Assembly: GCF_900573885.1 (NCBI RefSeq)
Contig: NZ_UPSE01000363.1
Span: 124,001-188,000 of the forward strand
Source of the DNA: Pseudomonas viridiflava
GTDB lineage: Bacteria; Pseudomonadota; Gammaproteobacteria; Pseudomonadales; Pseudomonadaceae
Reading direction: 5' to 3'
Length of the DNA stretch: 64,000 bases
Each line of letters opens with the position of its first letter. The first letter of the stretch is position 1. The notes beneath the pieces are model-generated. The model did no database searches. It was not told where the DNA came from and saw only the letters and a program-made list of their open reading frames with translations. Shown here piece by piece: positions 18,828 to 27,531 of this stretch. The position numbers and the translations under genes are program-made.

Positions 18828-19823
18828 TTATTTCGCAACCTTGCCAAACAAGCGCAGACGGCTAACACCACCATCCGGGAACACGTTCAGGCGTACGTGG
18901 GTGATCGGGCCCAAGGCTTTGATCTGCTCGGCGAACTCATGCTCGGCGTGCATCTGCAGTTTCTGGCTTGGCAGCAGTTCGCGCCAGAACAGACTTTGGG
19001 TTTCGATCTGGCTGTCGGTGCCGCCTTTTACGAACGCGCCCTGGATCGAGCAGCTGTCCGGGTAGTTGCCTTTGAAGTGCAGGGTGTCGACCACGATGCG
19101 TTCGATTTCGCCCGGGTGGCCCAGCGCGACGATGACCCAGTCATTGCCTGGCGTGCGGCGGCGTGCGGTTTCCCAGCCGTCGCCCATGTTGATGCCACGG
19201 CCCGGGTTGAGGATGTTGCTCATGCGCCCGAAGTGCTCGTCGGAGCAGGCCAGGGCACGGCCGCCGTTCAAGGCGCTGGCCAGGTCGACTTGTTCGTTGT
19301 CGCCGACGTTCGACCAGTCACGGAACGGCACGCCGTACACGCGCAGACGCGCCACGCCGCCGTCCGGGTAGATGTTGAAACGCAGGTGAGTGAACGCCTG
19401 GCTGTTGGCGATTTCGTGGTAGTGGTGGCTGTCGCCTTTCAACTCCACGGCGCCCAATACTTCGGTCCACTCGGTGCTGTCGCTCGGGTCGCCTTCGGCT
19501 ACAAAGCAGCCTTCCAGGGACGCCGACGGCGGGAAGTTACCGGTGAAGAAGCTGGTGTCGATGTCCACACCCTTGATCGAACCCGGCACGCCGAGTTTGA
19601 TCACCGCGCTGTCGTAGCCTTCGAAGCGCTTGCGGCGCGATTCCCAGCCGTCCATCCACTTGCCGTTGTCATCGAACACGCCCTCCTTCCACACGGCCGG
19701 AGTCGGCTGGAACAGGCGGTTGACGTCGGCGAACCAGTCATCGGTAACCGAGATGGCCTTGGTGCCCAGGCGGGCGTCGGCGAGGTTGACGTATTTCTCG
19801 AAGGGTACGGCGTAAGCTTTCAT
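18828..19823 (-). CDS. alc: Allantoicase
   Basis: The 331-residue protein has two tandem copies of the allantoicase jelly-roll domain: residues about 15-165 and 185-328. Both end in a matching [19 protein letters not shown] or [19 protein letters not shown] strand. It hydrolyses allantoate to ureidoglycolate and urea. It is in the puuE-uraD-alc-allA-puuD run. Confidence 0.94.
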   Translation of the reverse strand: MKAYAVPFEKYVNLADARLGTKAISVTDDWFADVNRLFQPTPAVWKEGVFDDNGKWMDGWESRRKRFEGYDSAVIKLGVPGSIKGVDIDTSFFTGNFPPSASLEGCFVAEGDPSDSTEWTEVLGAVELKGDSHHYHEIANSQAFTHLRFNIYPDGGVARLRVYGVPFRDWSNVGDNEQVDLASALNGGRALACSDEHFGRMSNILNPGRGINMGDGWETARRRTPGNDWVIVALGHPGEIERIVVDTLHFKGNYPDSCSIQGAFVKGGTDSQIETQSLFWRELLPSQKLQMHAEHEFAEQIKALGPITHVRLNVFPDGGVSRLRLFGKVAK

Positions 19824-19879
19824 TGTTTGTCTGCCTTAGATGGGGCGGGGAGAGGTGGCGGCGTCAGGAACTGCAGGCC

Positions 19880-20395
19880 TTATAGGGTCTGCAAACGGAA
19901 CAGCGCGATCTTGTTGATTTCGGCCAGCGCTCGCTCGAACTCAGCTTCCTTGGAGTTATGAATGCGCTCCTCGAACGCTGCGAGAATCTGGTGCCGATTG
20001 CTGCCCTTGACCGCCATGATGAAGGGAAACGCGAACTTCGCTTTGTAGGCGTCGTTCAGCTCGGTGAAGCGTTGAAACTCTTCAGCCGTGCATTCGTGAA
20101 TGCCCGCACCGGATTGCTCCGAGGTGCTGGCTTCTGTCAGTTCGCCGCGCACGGCGGCTTTGCCGGCGAGGTCCGGGTGAGCGTTGATCAGCGCCAACTG
20201 GGCGGCGTGATCGGCGCTGAGCAGAATGTCGGCCATGCGGCTGTGCAGGCCTTCGATGTCGTCGAGGCTGCCGTCGGCGCCCAGGTCATAGGCTTTCTCG
20301 GCCACCCACGGCGAGTGCTCGTAGATATCGGCAAAGGCGCGAACGAAATCTTCGCGGCTCAGTGTGGAAGGCGTCAGGGTCTGGAAGCGGCTCAT
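19880..20395 (-). CDS. uraD: OHCU decarboxylase
   Basis: The ATG at 20395 overlaps the puuE stop (ATGA) and gives 171 residues beginning MSRFQTLTPSTLSREDF. The frame extends further upstream only because it shadows puuE. AHPDLAGKA and FPFIMAVKG, with the catalytic-histidine helix SPWVAEKAY, mark the 2-oxo-4-hydroxy-4-carboxy-5-ureidoimidazoline decarboxylase. It produces S-allantoin from the product of the divergent hydrolase gene. Confidence 0.94.
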   Translation of the reverse strand: MSRFQTLTPSTLSREDFVRAFADIYEHSPWVAEKAYDLGADGSLDDIEGLHSRMADILLSADHAAQLALINAHPDLAGKAAVRGELTEASTSEQSGAGIHECTAEEFQRFTELNDAYKAKFAFPFIMAVKGSNRHQILAAFEERIHNSKEAEFERALAEINKIALFRLQTL

Positions 20396-21321
20396 TTCGC
20401 GCTCTCTTGGCTGAAGGGGTGGGTGGCGTGCCAGTGGCGGGCAATGTCGACGCGGCGGGCGAACCACACCTGTTCGAAGCCCTGCACGTATTCGATAAAG
20501 CGCTGCAACGAGGCCAGGCGGGCAGGGCGGCCAATCAGGCGGCAATGCAAGCCGATGGACAGCATTTTCGGCGCCTCGGCACCTTCGGCGTAAAGCACGT
20601 CAAAGGCGTCTTTGAGGTAGTTGAAGAAGTCGTCGCCGCTGTTGAAACCCTGCACCTGGGTAAAGCGCATGTCGTTGGTGTCCAGCGTGTACGGAATCAC
20701 CAGATGGGCTTTGCCGGTCGGGTTGTTCTGTTCCCAGTAGGGCAGATCGTCGTCGTAGGTGTCGGAGTCGTAGAGGAAGCCGCCTTCCTCCATCACCAGG
20801 CGCCGGGTGTTCGGGCCGGTGCGGCCGGTGTACCAGCCCAGTGGGCGTTCACCGGTAATTTCGGTGAGGATGCGAATGGCTTCGAGCATGTGCTCGCGTT
20901 CCTGCGCTTCGTCCATGTACTGGTAGTCGATCCAGCGATAGCCGTGGCTGCAAATTTCGTGGCCCGCAGCGGCCATGGCGCGAATCAGATCCGGGTGGCG
21001 TTGCGCGGCCATTGCCACAGCAAACACAGTGAGCGGAATACCGGTTTTCTCGAACAGCTTGAGAATGCGCCATACCCCGGCGCGGCTGCCGTATTCGTAC
21101 AACGACTCCATGCTCATGTTGCGCTCGCCTTGCAGCGGCTGAGCGGCGACCATTTCCGACAGAAACGCCTCGGACTCTTTATCGCCGTGCAACACGTTGC
21201 GCTCGCCGCCTTCCTCGTAATTGAGCACAAAGGAAATGGCGATGCGGGCGTTGCCCGGCCAGTGCGGATGGGGGATGTCGTTGCCGTAACCGATCAGGTC
21301 GCGAGGGTAGTCAGCGCTCAC
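20392..21321 (-). CDS. puuE: Allantoinase, polysaccharide-deacetylase type
   Basis: The 309-residue protein has the deacetylase-like fold: NARIAISFVLNYEEGGE, HEICSHGYRW near 133 and GWYTGR near 174. This is the metal-independent PuuE type and differs from the amidohydrolase AllB. It opens the ring of allantoin. It is the promoter-proximal gene of the five-gene operon and has the operator-like TTGTATACAA 75 bases upstream. Confidence 0.93.
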   Translation of the reverse strand: MSADYPRDLIGYGNDIPHPHWPGNARIAISFVLNYEEGGERNVLHGDKESEAFLSEMVAAQPLQGERNMSMESLYEYGSRAGVWRILKLFEKTGIPLTVFAVAMAAQRHPDLIRAMAAAGHEICSHGYRWIDYQYMDEAQEREHMLEAIRILTEITGERPLGWYTGRTGPNTRRLVMEEGGFLYDSDTYDDDLPYWEQNNPTGKAHLVIPYTLDTNDMRFTQVQGFNSGDDFFNYLKDAFDVLYAEGAEAPKMLSIGLHCRLIGRPARLASLQRFIEYVQGFEQVWFARRVDIARHWHATHPFSQESAK

Positions 21322-21395
21322 TGCAGGTGTTCCTTCTTATGAATGGTGCGGTCGCAGCAAAGGCCAGGTAAGCGTGGGCGACCGTGATGGGTTGA

Positions 21396-21405
21396 TTGTA
21401 TACAA
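21396..21405. promoter_or_regulatory. Operator-like palindrome TTGTATACAA upstream of puuE
   Basis: A perfect 10-bp palindrome lies 75 bases before the puuE start. The same box, with one A/G variation, appears at 21577, 24493 and 24834, always at promoters of purine genes or of the GntR gene itself. The TGTATACA core suits a GntR/FCD regulator. Confidence 0.7.
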
Positions 21406-21576
21406 AGTGATGGGTGTTTTGTAAATGGAAAATTTCGCTGTTTTTTCTGTTTGCGTGATGCGCTTCAGCGTAGCTCAACGCCCGCGCTTGGCCTTCCGGT
21501 GTGCCAATGCGGTGCGCGGGCGAAACCGGCGCGCGCTGAGCGGGCAGCTCGACTGTGGGAAAATTGTCGGGAGTAA

Positions 21577-21586
21577 TTGTGTACAA
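21577..21586. promoter_or_regulatory. Operator-like box TTGTGTACAA upstream of the hydroxyisourate hydrolase
   Basis: The box lies in the 406-bp gap between the divergent puuE and hydrolase genes, 141 bases before the hydrolase start. It is flanked to ATTGTGTACAAT. The rest of the gap shows no convincing gene. Confidence 0.65.
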
Positions 21587-21727
21587 TTTCTTTGTGGAAT
21601 GTCTCGAAACGTCGCGCTCGCATGCTATGCTCCAAGCCGCGCCCAGGCCTGTGGCCGGTGTGGCGCTCCGAATTCACCTGCATAGAGGAGGCGCGGCGGC
21701 TGCGTCTGGCGCAGTTGCCCGGAACCG

Positions 21728-22081
21728 ATGGGACGTTTAACCACGCATGTTTTGGACGCCGCTCACGGCTGCCCAGGTAGCAACATCAAAGTCGAGTTGT
21801 ACCGTGTAGAAGGGTCGTCCGTGGTGTTGATCAACACCCTGCACACCAATGATGACGGCCGTTGCGACGCGCCAGTGTTGCAGGGCGAAGACTACGCTTC
21901 CGGGGTTTATCAGCTGCACTTCCACGCCGGCGACTACTACCGCGCACGTGGTGTGCAACTGCCGGAACCGGCATTTCTGGATGTGGTGGTACTGCGCTTC
22001 GGCATCGACGCCGGCCAGGACCATTACCACGTGCCGTTGTTGATTTCGCCGTACAGCTATTCGACGTATCGCGGTAGCTAG
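21728..22081 (+). CDS. hiuH: 5-hydroxyisourate hydrolase (transthyretin-like)
   Basis: The 117-residue protein has the family marks LTTHVLDAAHGCPGSNIKVELY at the start, an HFHAGDYY strand, HYHVPLLISPYSYSTYRGS at the end and the terminal YRGS. It converts 5-hydroxyisourate, the PuuD product, to OHCU, the UraD substrate. It is transcribed away from puuE. Confidence 0.95.
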   Translation: MGRLTTHVLDAAHGCPGSNIKVELYRVEGSSVVLINTLHTNDDGRCDAPVLQGEDYASGVYQLHFHAGDYYRARGVQLPEPAFLDVVVLRFGIDAGQDHYHVPLLISPYSYSTYRGS

Positions 22082-22095
22082 AACGTTAGATCAAC

Positions 22096-22192
22096 AGCAT
22101 CGCGACTGAAGTCGCTCCCACAGGGTAAGTGGACGGTCACTCGCTTCTGCGGATGCCTACATTCGTGTAGGAGCGACTTCAGTCGCGATGCT
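22096..22192. repeat. Paired REP element
   Basis: AGCATCGCGACTGAAGTCGC at 22096 and GCGACTTCAGTCGCGATGCT ending at 22192 are inverted halves about 25 nt long. They lie between converging hiuH and lysE-family genes. A partial third half follows at 22203. Confidence 0.85.
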
Positions 22193-22237
22193 TGTGACTG
22201 CCAGCATCGCGACTTCCCAGCCGCTCCCCGAAAAGTC

Positions 22238-22867
22238 TCAGCGACTCAACAACGAAGCCGTACCCGCCCCCGCAAACAACCCCGCACTCACCCGGTTAAA
22301 CCACACCTGCCCCTTGCCCGAGCGCAAAAACGTGGCCGCGCCGCGCGCGCTCAGGCCGTAGAACAGTTTGCAGCCCAGATCCAGCGCCGCCCAGGTCGCG
22401 ATCATCACCAGCAACTGATTGCCCATGGGCTGTTCGGCGCTGATGAACTGCGGCAAAAAGGCAGCGAAGAACAGAATGTCTTTCGGGTTGCTCGCGCCCA
22501 AACCAAACGCTTTCAGAAACATACTGCGCCGGCTCGGTGCGGTCAGCGGTTGGTCGTCAGCCTTGGCCGGTTTCGCCGCTTCGCGCGATTCCTGCCAGCT
22601 CTGGTAAGCGAGGTAGAACAGGTACAACGCGCCCAGCACTTTCAGCATGCTGAACAATTTTTCCGACGCCAGCAGCAGGGCGCCCAGGCCGAGTGCGGAA
22701 GCGCTGAGCAAGCAGATGGACGCGCTGACGCCACCAAGAAAGGCCGGTGCCGAACGGCGCAGGCCGTAGTTCAAGCTGTTGCTGACCATTAACAGCGACA
22801 ACGGACCGGGGATCAGAATCACGATCAGCGCGGCGCTGCTAAATAACAGCCAGGTGTCCAGGTTCAT
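22238..22867 (-). CDS. LysE/RhtB-family amino-acid exporter
   Basis: The ATG at 22867 (MNLDTWLLFSSAALIVILIPGP) gives 209 residues and the canonical N-terminal helix with the IPGP motif. The longer frame adds 33 unlikely residues. About six membrane helices are visible, with GASNPKDILFFAAFLPQFI in the middle. The exported substrate (lysine, threonine, homoserine lactone or another) cannot be read from sequence. Confidence 0.9.
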   Translation of the reverse strand: MNLDTWLLFSSAALIVILIPGPLSLLMVSNSLNYGLRRSAPAFLGGVSASICLLSASALGLGALLLASEKLFSMLKVLGALYLFYLAYQSWQESREAAKPAKADDQPLTAPSRRSMFLKAFGLGASNPKDILFFAAFLPQFISAEQPMGNQLLVMIATWAALDLGCKLFYGLSARGAATFLRSGKGQVWFNRVSAGLFAGAGTASLLSR

Positions 22868-22890
22868 TGCGGGCCTCTTCAAATGTGGAA

Positions 22891-22916
22891 AAGCCCCGAC
22901 GCTAACGCCGGGGCTT
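22891..22916 (-). terminator. Terminator of the permease gene
   Basis: AAGCCCCG (22891-22898) pairs with CGGGGCTT (22909-22916). On the minus strand the stem is followed by TTTT, so it can end the transcript of the AzgA-type permease before lysE. A second inverted repeat (GGTTGGG..CCCAAC, 22937-22963) lies beside it. Confidence 0.6.
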
Positions 22917-22994
22917 GGTGAAACGGTGAATGCGTAGGTTGGGTTGAGCGCAGCGAAGCCCAACAATTACCTCGACCTGCGCATCGGGCAGAGA

Positions 22995-24338
22995 TTACAA
23001 GAAGGCGAATTTCAACGCGCAGATAATCGCCAGCACATACAGGCTCGGGGTGATTTCCTTGTGTTTGCCGGTGGCCAGTTTCAGCACCACGAAGGTGATA
23101 AAGCCCATGGCCAGGCCATCGGTCACCGAGAAGGTCAGCGGCATCATCACCACGGTGATAATCGCCGGGATGGTGTTGGTGTGGTCTTCCCAGTCGATGT
23201 GCGCCATGCCGCTCATCATCAACATGGCCACGTAAATCAGCGCACCGGCCGTGGCGTAGGCAGGGATCATGCCGGCCAGCGGGGCGAAGAACATCGCGGC
23301 AATAAACAGCACGCCAACGGTTACCGCCGTCAGCCCGGTGCGACCGCCCGAGGCCACGCCCGCGGCACTTTCCACATAACTGGTCACCGGCGGGCAGCCC
23401 ACCAGAGCACCGAAGGCGCTGGAGGTACTGTCGGCTTTCATGGCGCGGCTGAGGTTTTCGATGTGGCCGTTTTCGTCCACCAGATTCGCGCGCTGGGCGA
23501 CGCCCATCAGCGTGCCTGCGGTGTCGAACATGTGCACGAACAGGAAGGCCAACACCACGCTGATCATGCCGACGTTAAGTGCGCCAGACACATCCATGGC
23601 CAGCCAGGTCGGTGCCAGGCTTGGTGGCATGGAGAAGATGCCGCCGAACTCGACGATTCCCAGCCCCCAGCCCGCCAGCGTGACGGTGAGGATGCTGATC
23701 AGAATGCCGCCGAACACACGGTGGTATTCCAGAATCGCGATCATCAGGAAGCAGATGGCGGCCAGCAGCGGGCCGGCGGCGGTCAGGTCGCCCATCTTCA
23801 GCAAGGTTTCAGGGCTGGCGACCACAATGCCAGCGGTCTTCAAACCGATCAGGCCAAGAAACAAACCCACGCCGGCGCCCATGGCAAACCGCAGGCTTGC
23901 CGGAATGCTGTTAAGCAGCCATTCGCGGATGCGCGAGAAGGTCAGAATCATAAACAGAATGCCCGAGAGGAATACCGCCCCCAGCGCGATCTGCCAGCTG
24001 TAGCCCATGGTGCCGACCACGGTGTAGGTGAAGAACGCATTCAGCCCCATGCCTGGCGCCAGGCCGACTGGCCAGTTCGCATAGAGGCCCATCAGGAAGC
24101 AACCGAACGCAGCAGCAATACAGGTGGCGACAAAGGCCGCACCGTGATCGATGCCGGCGTCGGCCATGATGTTGGGGTTAACGAAAATGATGTACGCCAT
24201 GGTGATAAACGTAGTCAGGCCGGCGGCGAGCTCGGTTTTGACGGTGGTGCCATGAAAGGACAGCTTGAACAGCCGTTCCAGCAGGCCGGTACGCGCGGGC
24301 TTTGCAGCATAGAGTTGTTCTTGTTTGGTGCTTTCCAC
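22995..24338 (-). CDS. NCS2 family purine permease, AzgA type
   Basis: The 447-residue protein has 12-14 membrane helices. FHGTTVKTELAAGLTTFITMAYIIFVNP near 28, GLAPGMGLNAFFTY near 93 and VHMFDTAGTL near 263 mark the AzgA branch (COG2252), which takes adenine, guanine or hypoxanthine rather than uracil or xanthine. It would supply substrates to GuaD and XdhAB. Its promoter region holds both the TTGTATACAA box and a TGACTCTTTGGTCA box. Confidence 0.9.
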   Translation of the reverse strand: MESTKQEQLYAAKPARTGLLERLFKLSFHGTTVKTELAAGLTTFITMAYIIFVNPNIMADAGIDHGAAFVATCIAAAFGCFLMGLYANWPVGLAPGMGLNAFFTYTVVGTMGYSWQIALGAVFLSGILFMILTFSRIREWLLNSIPASLRFAMGAGVGLFLGLIGLKTAGIVVASPETLLKMGDLTAAGPLLAAICFLMIAILEYHRVFGGILISILTVTLAGWGLGIVEFGGIFSMPPSLAPTWLAMDVSGALNVGMISVVLAFLFVHMFDTAGTLMGVAQRANLVDENGHIENLSRAMKADSTSSAFGALVGCPPVTSYVESAAGVASGGRTGLTAVTVGVLFIAAMFFAPLAGMIPAYATAGALIYVAMLMMSGMAHIDWEDHTNTIPAIITVVMMPLTFSVTDGLAMGFITFVVLKLATGKHKEITPSLYVLAIICALKFAFL

Positions 24339-24451
24339 AGCGGGGTACTCCTCATTTCTCTTATTTTGTTCACCGAGTACTGCGCGCCTGTAAGAAGGGT
24401 GGCGGTGCTCTGAGGTAGGTGGCTTACGTGGTGCGCTTGCAGGTGCTTTGT

Positions 24452-24465
24452 TGACTCTTTGGTCA
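24452..24465. promoter_or_regulatory. Operator-like TGACTCTTTGGTCA upstream of the permease
   Basis: TGAC and GTCA are inverted around a 6-base centre. The identical 15-mer TTGACTCTTTGGTCA recurs upstream of xdhA (32652-32666), with a near copy at 32629. The site lies 114 bases before the permease start. Confidence 0.6.
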
Positions 24466-24492
24466 GGAAGTCACTCGAGCGCGATTATGCGT

Positions 24493-24502
24493 TTGTATAC
24501 AA
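24493..24502. promoter_or_regulatory. Operator-like TTGTATACAA upstream of the permease
   Basis: A perfect palindrome, flanked as TTTGTATACAAA. It lies 155 bases upstream of the permease start. The whole 24339-24919 gap (581 bp) between permease and GntR gene holds regulatory sites but no convincing ORF. Confidence 0.65.
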
Positions 24503-24833
24503 AAAAAGCAATTAATGTTTTTATTGTTGCGCAAATTGCACCTAAGGATTGTTCTGGCGTGGATAAGCCGATTGTGTGCGACAGTTGAGGCGGTGTTTAT
24601 TTGTAAATCCTTTATGTTTCAAGTACATAGAAGCGAGCTGGGTGAGGAGTCAGCCGTTAGGCCAGTCCGTGTAGAGGCCTCGCAAAGCTGTGAAGACGAC
24701 GCTTTCGGTGCAAAAAAGTCGGTGTTTTTGTCCGTTTACGCCCGAAAAAACTAAGAAGGCTGTAGGCCTGATCGTTAAAGCCGTTGGGATAGTCCGGCAG
24801 AGCGTTGGGCGGGGTTAGGAGCTGCTGATTAGA

Positions 24834-24843
24834 TTGTGTACAA
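24834..24843. promoter_or_regulatory. Operator-like TTGTGTACAA upstream of the GntR gene
   Basis: The box lies 77 bases before the chosen start of the GntR gene, consistent with autoregulation. Confidence 0.65.
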
Positions 24844-24919
24844 TGCGCCGGTATTTTTACCCTCTATATTTCCCCGCAGAGGCTTGCCAGCCCTGGGGGG
24901 AGAAGCAGTAGAGTCGCGC

Positions 24920-25717
24920 ATGACCGCAGAACTTCTGACGCGAGCCCGAATGAACGAACAATTGCAGCCCCTAAAGAAGCAACCGCGTACTGGCAAAGCC
25001 AGCCACAGCGGCACTCAGGACGACGTCGTTTACGCGCATATTTTCGATGCGATTCTGGAACAACGTCTGGCGCCCGGCACCAAGCTGAGCGAAGAAGCGC
25101 TGGGTGAGATATTCGGCGTAAGCCGCACCATTATTCGTCGCGCCTTGTCGCGCCTGGCTCACGAAAGCGTGGTGCTGTTGCGCCCCAACCGTGGTGCCGT
25201 AGTAGCCAGCCCGAGTGTTGAAGATGCGCGGCAGATTTTTTATGCGCGCCGTCTGGTTGAACGCGCCATCACCGAACTGGCCGTCGAACACGCCAGCGCC
25301 GAGCAACTGGCCGAATTGCGCCAGATGGTGGCGGATGAGCAGGCGAGTTTCTCCCGTGGCGACCGCGGTGCCGGCATTCGCCTTTCCGGTGAATTCCACC
25401 TGAAACTGGCCGAAGCCGCGAAGAACGCGCCGCTGATCAGCTTCCAGCGCAGCCTGGTGTCGCAGACCTCGCTGATCATCGCCCAGTACGAAAGCGGTAG
25501 CCGCTCGCACTGTTCTTACGATGAGCACAATCAGTTGATCGACGCCATTGAAGCGCGTGACGTGACGAAGGCCGTGAGCCTGATGATGCATCACATGGAT
25601 CACATCGACAGCAAGCTCAACCTCGACGAAGACAGTGCCTCGGATGACCTGCATGCAGTATTTTCGCACTTGCTGCAAACCAAGAAAAAGGCACCGCGTT
25701 CGGCGGCGCCTCGGTAG
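24920..25717 (+). CDS. GntR/FCD transcriptional regulator of purine catabolism (putative)
   Basis: Starting from ATG 24920 gives 265 residues; 24950 is an alternative. Residues about 40-110 are a GntR winged helix (LAPGTKLSEEALGEIFGVSRTIIRRALSRL). Residues 120-245 are an FCD ligand domain with metal ligands in RRLVE, SGEFHLKLAEAA and the HMDHID helix. It sits inside the purine cluster, and TTGTRTACAA boxes occur at its own promoter and at three others. The effector is probably a pathway intermediate. Regulation of the cluster is inferred. Confidence 0.85.
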   Translation: MTAELLTRARMNEQLQPLKKQPRTGKASHSGTQDDVVYAHIFDAILEQRLAPGTKLSEEALGEIFGVSRTIIRRALSRLAHESVVLLRPNRGAVVASPSVEDARQIFYARRLVERAITELAVEHASAEQLAELRQMVADEQASFSRGDRGAGIRLSGEFHLKLAEAAKNAPLISFQRSLVSQTSLIIAQYESGSRSHCSYDEHNQLIDAIEARDVTKAVSLMMHHMDHIDSKLNLDEDSASDDLHAVFSHLLQTKKKAPRSAAPR

Positions 25718-25731
25718 ATTGTTTCTGGTAA

Positions 25732-25759
25732 TAAAAAACCGCCTTCGGGCGGTTTTTTT
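25732..25759 (+). terminator. Terminator of the GntR gene
   Basis: CCGCC-TTCG-GGCGG with flanking A and T runs, 14 bases after the stop codon. Confidence 0.92.
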
Positions 25760-25811
25760 GTTTTCGGGCTGGTTGATTCGTCGGTACTGCGGACAGTGTT
25801 TGGCTTGAGAC

Positions 25812-26110
25812 TTTGGATTCCGAATTGTCGTACCGCCGCCTGCGCGGGAATGACGGAGGTGGCGGCAAAAACACCCGTCATTCCCGCGCAGGCGGGAATC
25901 CAGAATTTCGGATGAGTCGAACATCGCTGCCCTCTCCCTAACCCTCTCCCGCAAGCGGGAGAGGGGACTTGTCACGCGTTTGCGGCATAACAACGAGAGC
26001 CGCAAAAAACATCCGTCATCCTCGCGTAGGCGGCGGTCCGACGATTCGGGATCCAGAGTTTCGGATGAGACGAACATCGCTGCCCTCTCCCGCAAGTGGG
26101 AGAGGGGACT
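25812..26110. repeat. Composite intergenic repeat block
   Basis: The 437-bp gap 25718-26154 holds no gene. It contains an ATTCCCGCGCAGGCGGGAAT-type inverted pair (25812-25915), a CCCTCTCCC unit (25929-25968), a further degenerate ATTCCCGCG unit (26012-26072) and another CCCTCTCCC unit (26081-26110). Confidence 0.8.
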
Positions 26111-26154
26111 GACCGTGGTGGTCGGTCAACCACGAAACGTGCCGGCAAGCGCCC

Positions 26155-27456
26155 TCAGCGCTTATGCACACTCTGCCCAGCCGCAAACGTCTCCTGCACC
26201 GCGCGATCATCACCAATGGTCATCAGCACAAACAGCTTCTCTTCCAGATCCTTGGCCTGCTGCAAACGGTACGACAGCAGCGGCGTGGCGTGGTAGTCGA
26301 GCACGATGAAGTCGGCGTCGTTGCCGCTGGCGAAGCTGCCGATTTTGTCGTCGAGGCGCAGTGCCTGCGCGCCGCCCAGGGTGGCGAGGTACAGCGATTT
26401 GAACGGGCTCAGCTTGTTGCGCTGCAACTGCTGCACTTTGTAAGCCTCGTTCAGGGTTTGCAGCATGGAGAAGCTGGTGCCGGCGCCAACGTCCGTTCCC
26501 AGGCCGACGTTCACGCCGAACTGCTCAGCCTGCTTGAGGTTGAACAGGCCGCTGCCGAGAAAAAGGTTTGAGGTCGGGCAGTGCGACACGGCGGAGCCTG
26601 TTTCTGCCAGGCGCTGGCATTCCTCGTCGCACAGGTGCACGCCGTGGGCGAACATTGAGCGCTCGCTGAGCAGTTGGAAGTGGTCGTACACGTCCAGGTA
26701 GCCTTTCTGCTGCGGGAACAGCGCTTTCACCCAGGCGATTTCGTCGACGTTCTCCGACAAGTGCGTGTGCATGTAGAGCCCGTCGTATTCCTGCAGCAAC
26801 TTGCCGGCAGCGGTGAGCTGTTCGGGCGTGCTGGTCGGCGCAAAACGTGGGGTGACGGCGTAGTGCAAACGCGCCTTGCCGTGCCAGCGTTCGATCAGCT
26901 CTTTGCTGTCGTCGTAGCTCGATTGCGCGGTGTCGGTCAGGTAGTCCGGGGCGTTGCGGTCCATCATCACTTTGCCGGCGATCATGCGCAGGTTCAGCGC
27001 CTCGCTGGCGGTGAAGAACGCGTCTACCGATTGCTTGTGCACGCTGGCAAATACCAGGGCGGTGGTGGTGCCGTTGCGCAGCAGTTCCTTGAGAAAAATA
27101 TTCGCCACATCGGCGGCGTGGGCCGGGTCGGCGAACTGTTTTTCGGTGGGGAAGGTGTAGGTGTTCAGCCAGTCCAGCAACTGCTCGCCATAGGCGGCGA
27201 TCATGCCGGTTTGCGGGTAGTGGATGTGGGTGTCGATAAAACCCGGGGTGATGAGCGCGTCGCGGTATTCGATCAGTTCCACGCCCTTCAGCGTAGGCAG
27301 CAGATCCTTGGCGTGGCCGACCTTGGCGACGTGGCCATTGTCGACCACCAGCACGCCATCTTCGAAATACTCATAGGACTGCGCGTCGCCCACCAGGGCG
27401 GGGTCGGCAATGCTGTGCAGGATGGCGGCGCGGTAGGCTTTCACGTGGCTTGTCAT
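26155..27456 (-). CDS. guaD: Guanine deaminase
   Basis: The 433-residue amidohydrolase has the zinc motif THIHYPQT near residue 76, HTHLSE near 228, FAHGVHL near 270 and the GLGTDVGAGTS loop near 323 with the metal aspartate. It deaminates guanine to xanthine, the substrate of XdhAB. It follows xdhC by about 75 bases on the same strand and is probably the last gene of the xdh operon. Confidence 0.94.
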   Translation of the reverse strand: MTSHVKAYRAAILHSIADPALVGDAQSYEYFEDGVLVVDNGHVAKVGHAKDLLPTLKGVELIEYRDALITPGFIDTHIHYPQTGMIAAYGEQLLDWLNTYTFPTEKQFADPAHAADVANIFLKELLRNGTTTALVFASVHKQSVDAFFTASEALNLRMIAGKVMMDRNAPDYLTDTAQSSYDDSKELIERWHGKARLHYAVTPRFAPTSTPEQLTAAGKLLQEYDGLYMHTHLSENVDEIAWVKALFPQQKGYLDVYDHFQLLSERSMFAHGVHLCDEECQRLAETGSAVSHCPTSNLFLGSGLFNLKQAEQFGVNVGLGTDVGAGTSFSMLQTLNEAYKVQQLQRNKLSPFKSLYLATLGGAQALRLDDKIGSFASGNDADFIVLDYHATPLLSYRLQQAKDLEEKLFVLMTIGDDRAVQETFAAGQSVHKR

Positions 27457-27531
27457 GGGCAGTCTCGTTGTACGTATTTATTGGTATTCGGGGCGTTGGG
27501 CTGCGTCTGGGGCTGCGCCCAACTAAGCGAT

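Noticed and set aside
24515..24754. 79-codon ORF in the gap before the purine GntR gene
   Set aside because: It has no ribosome site or family likeness and covers a promoter region with operator boxes.
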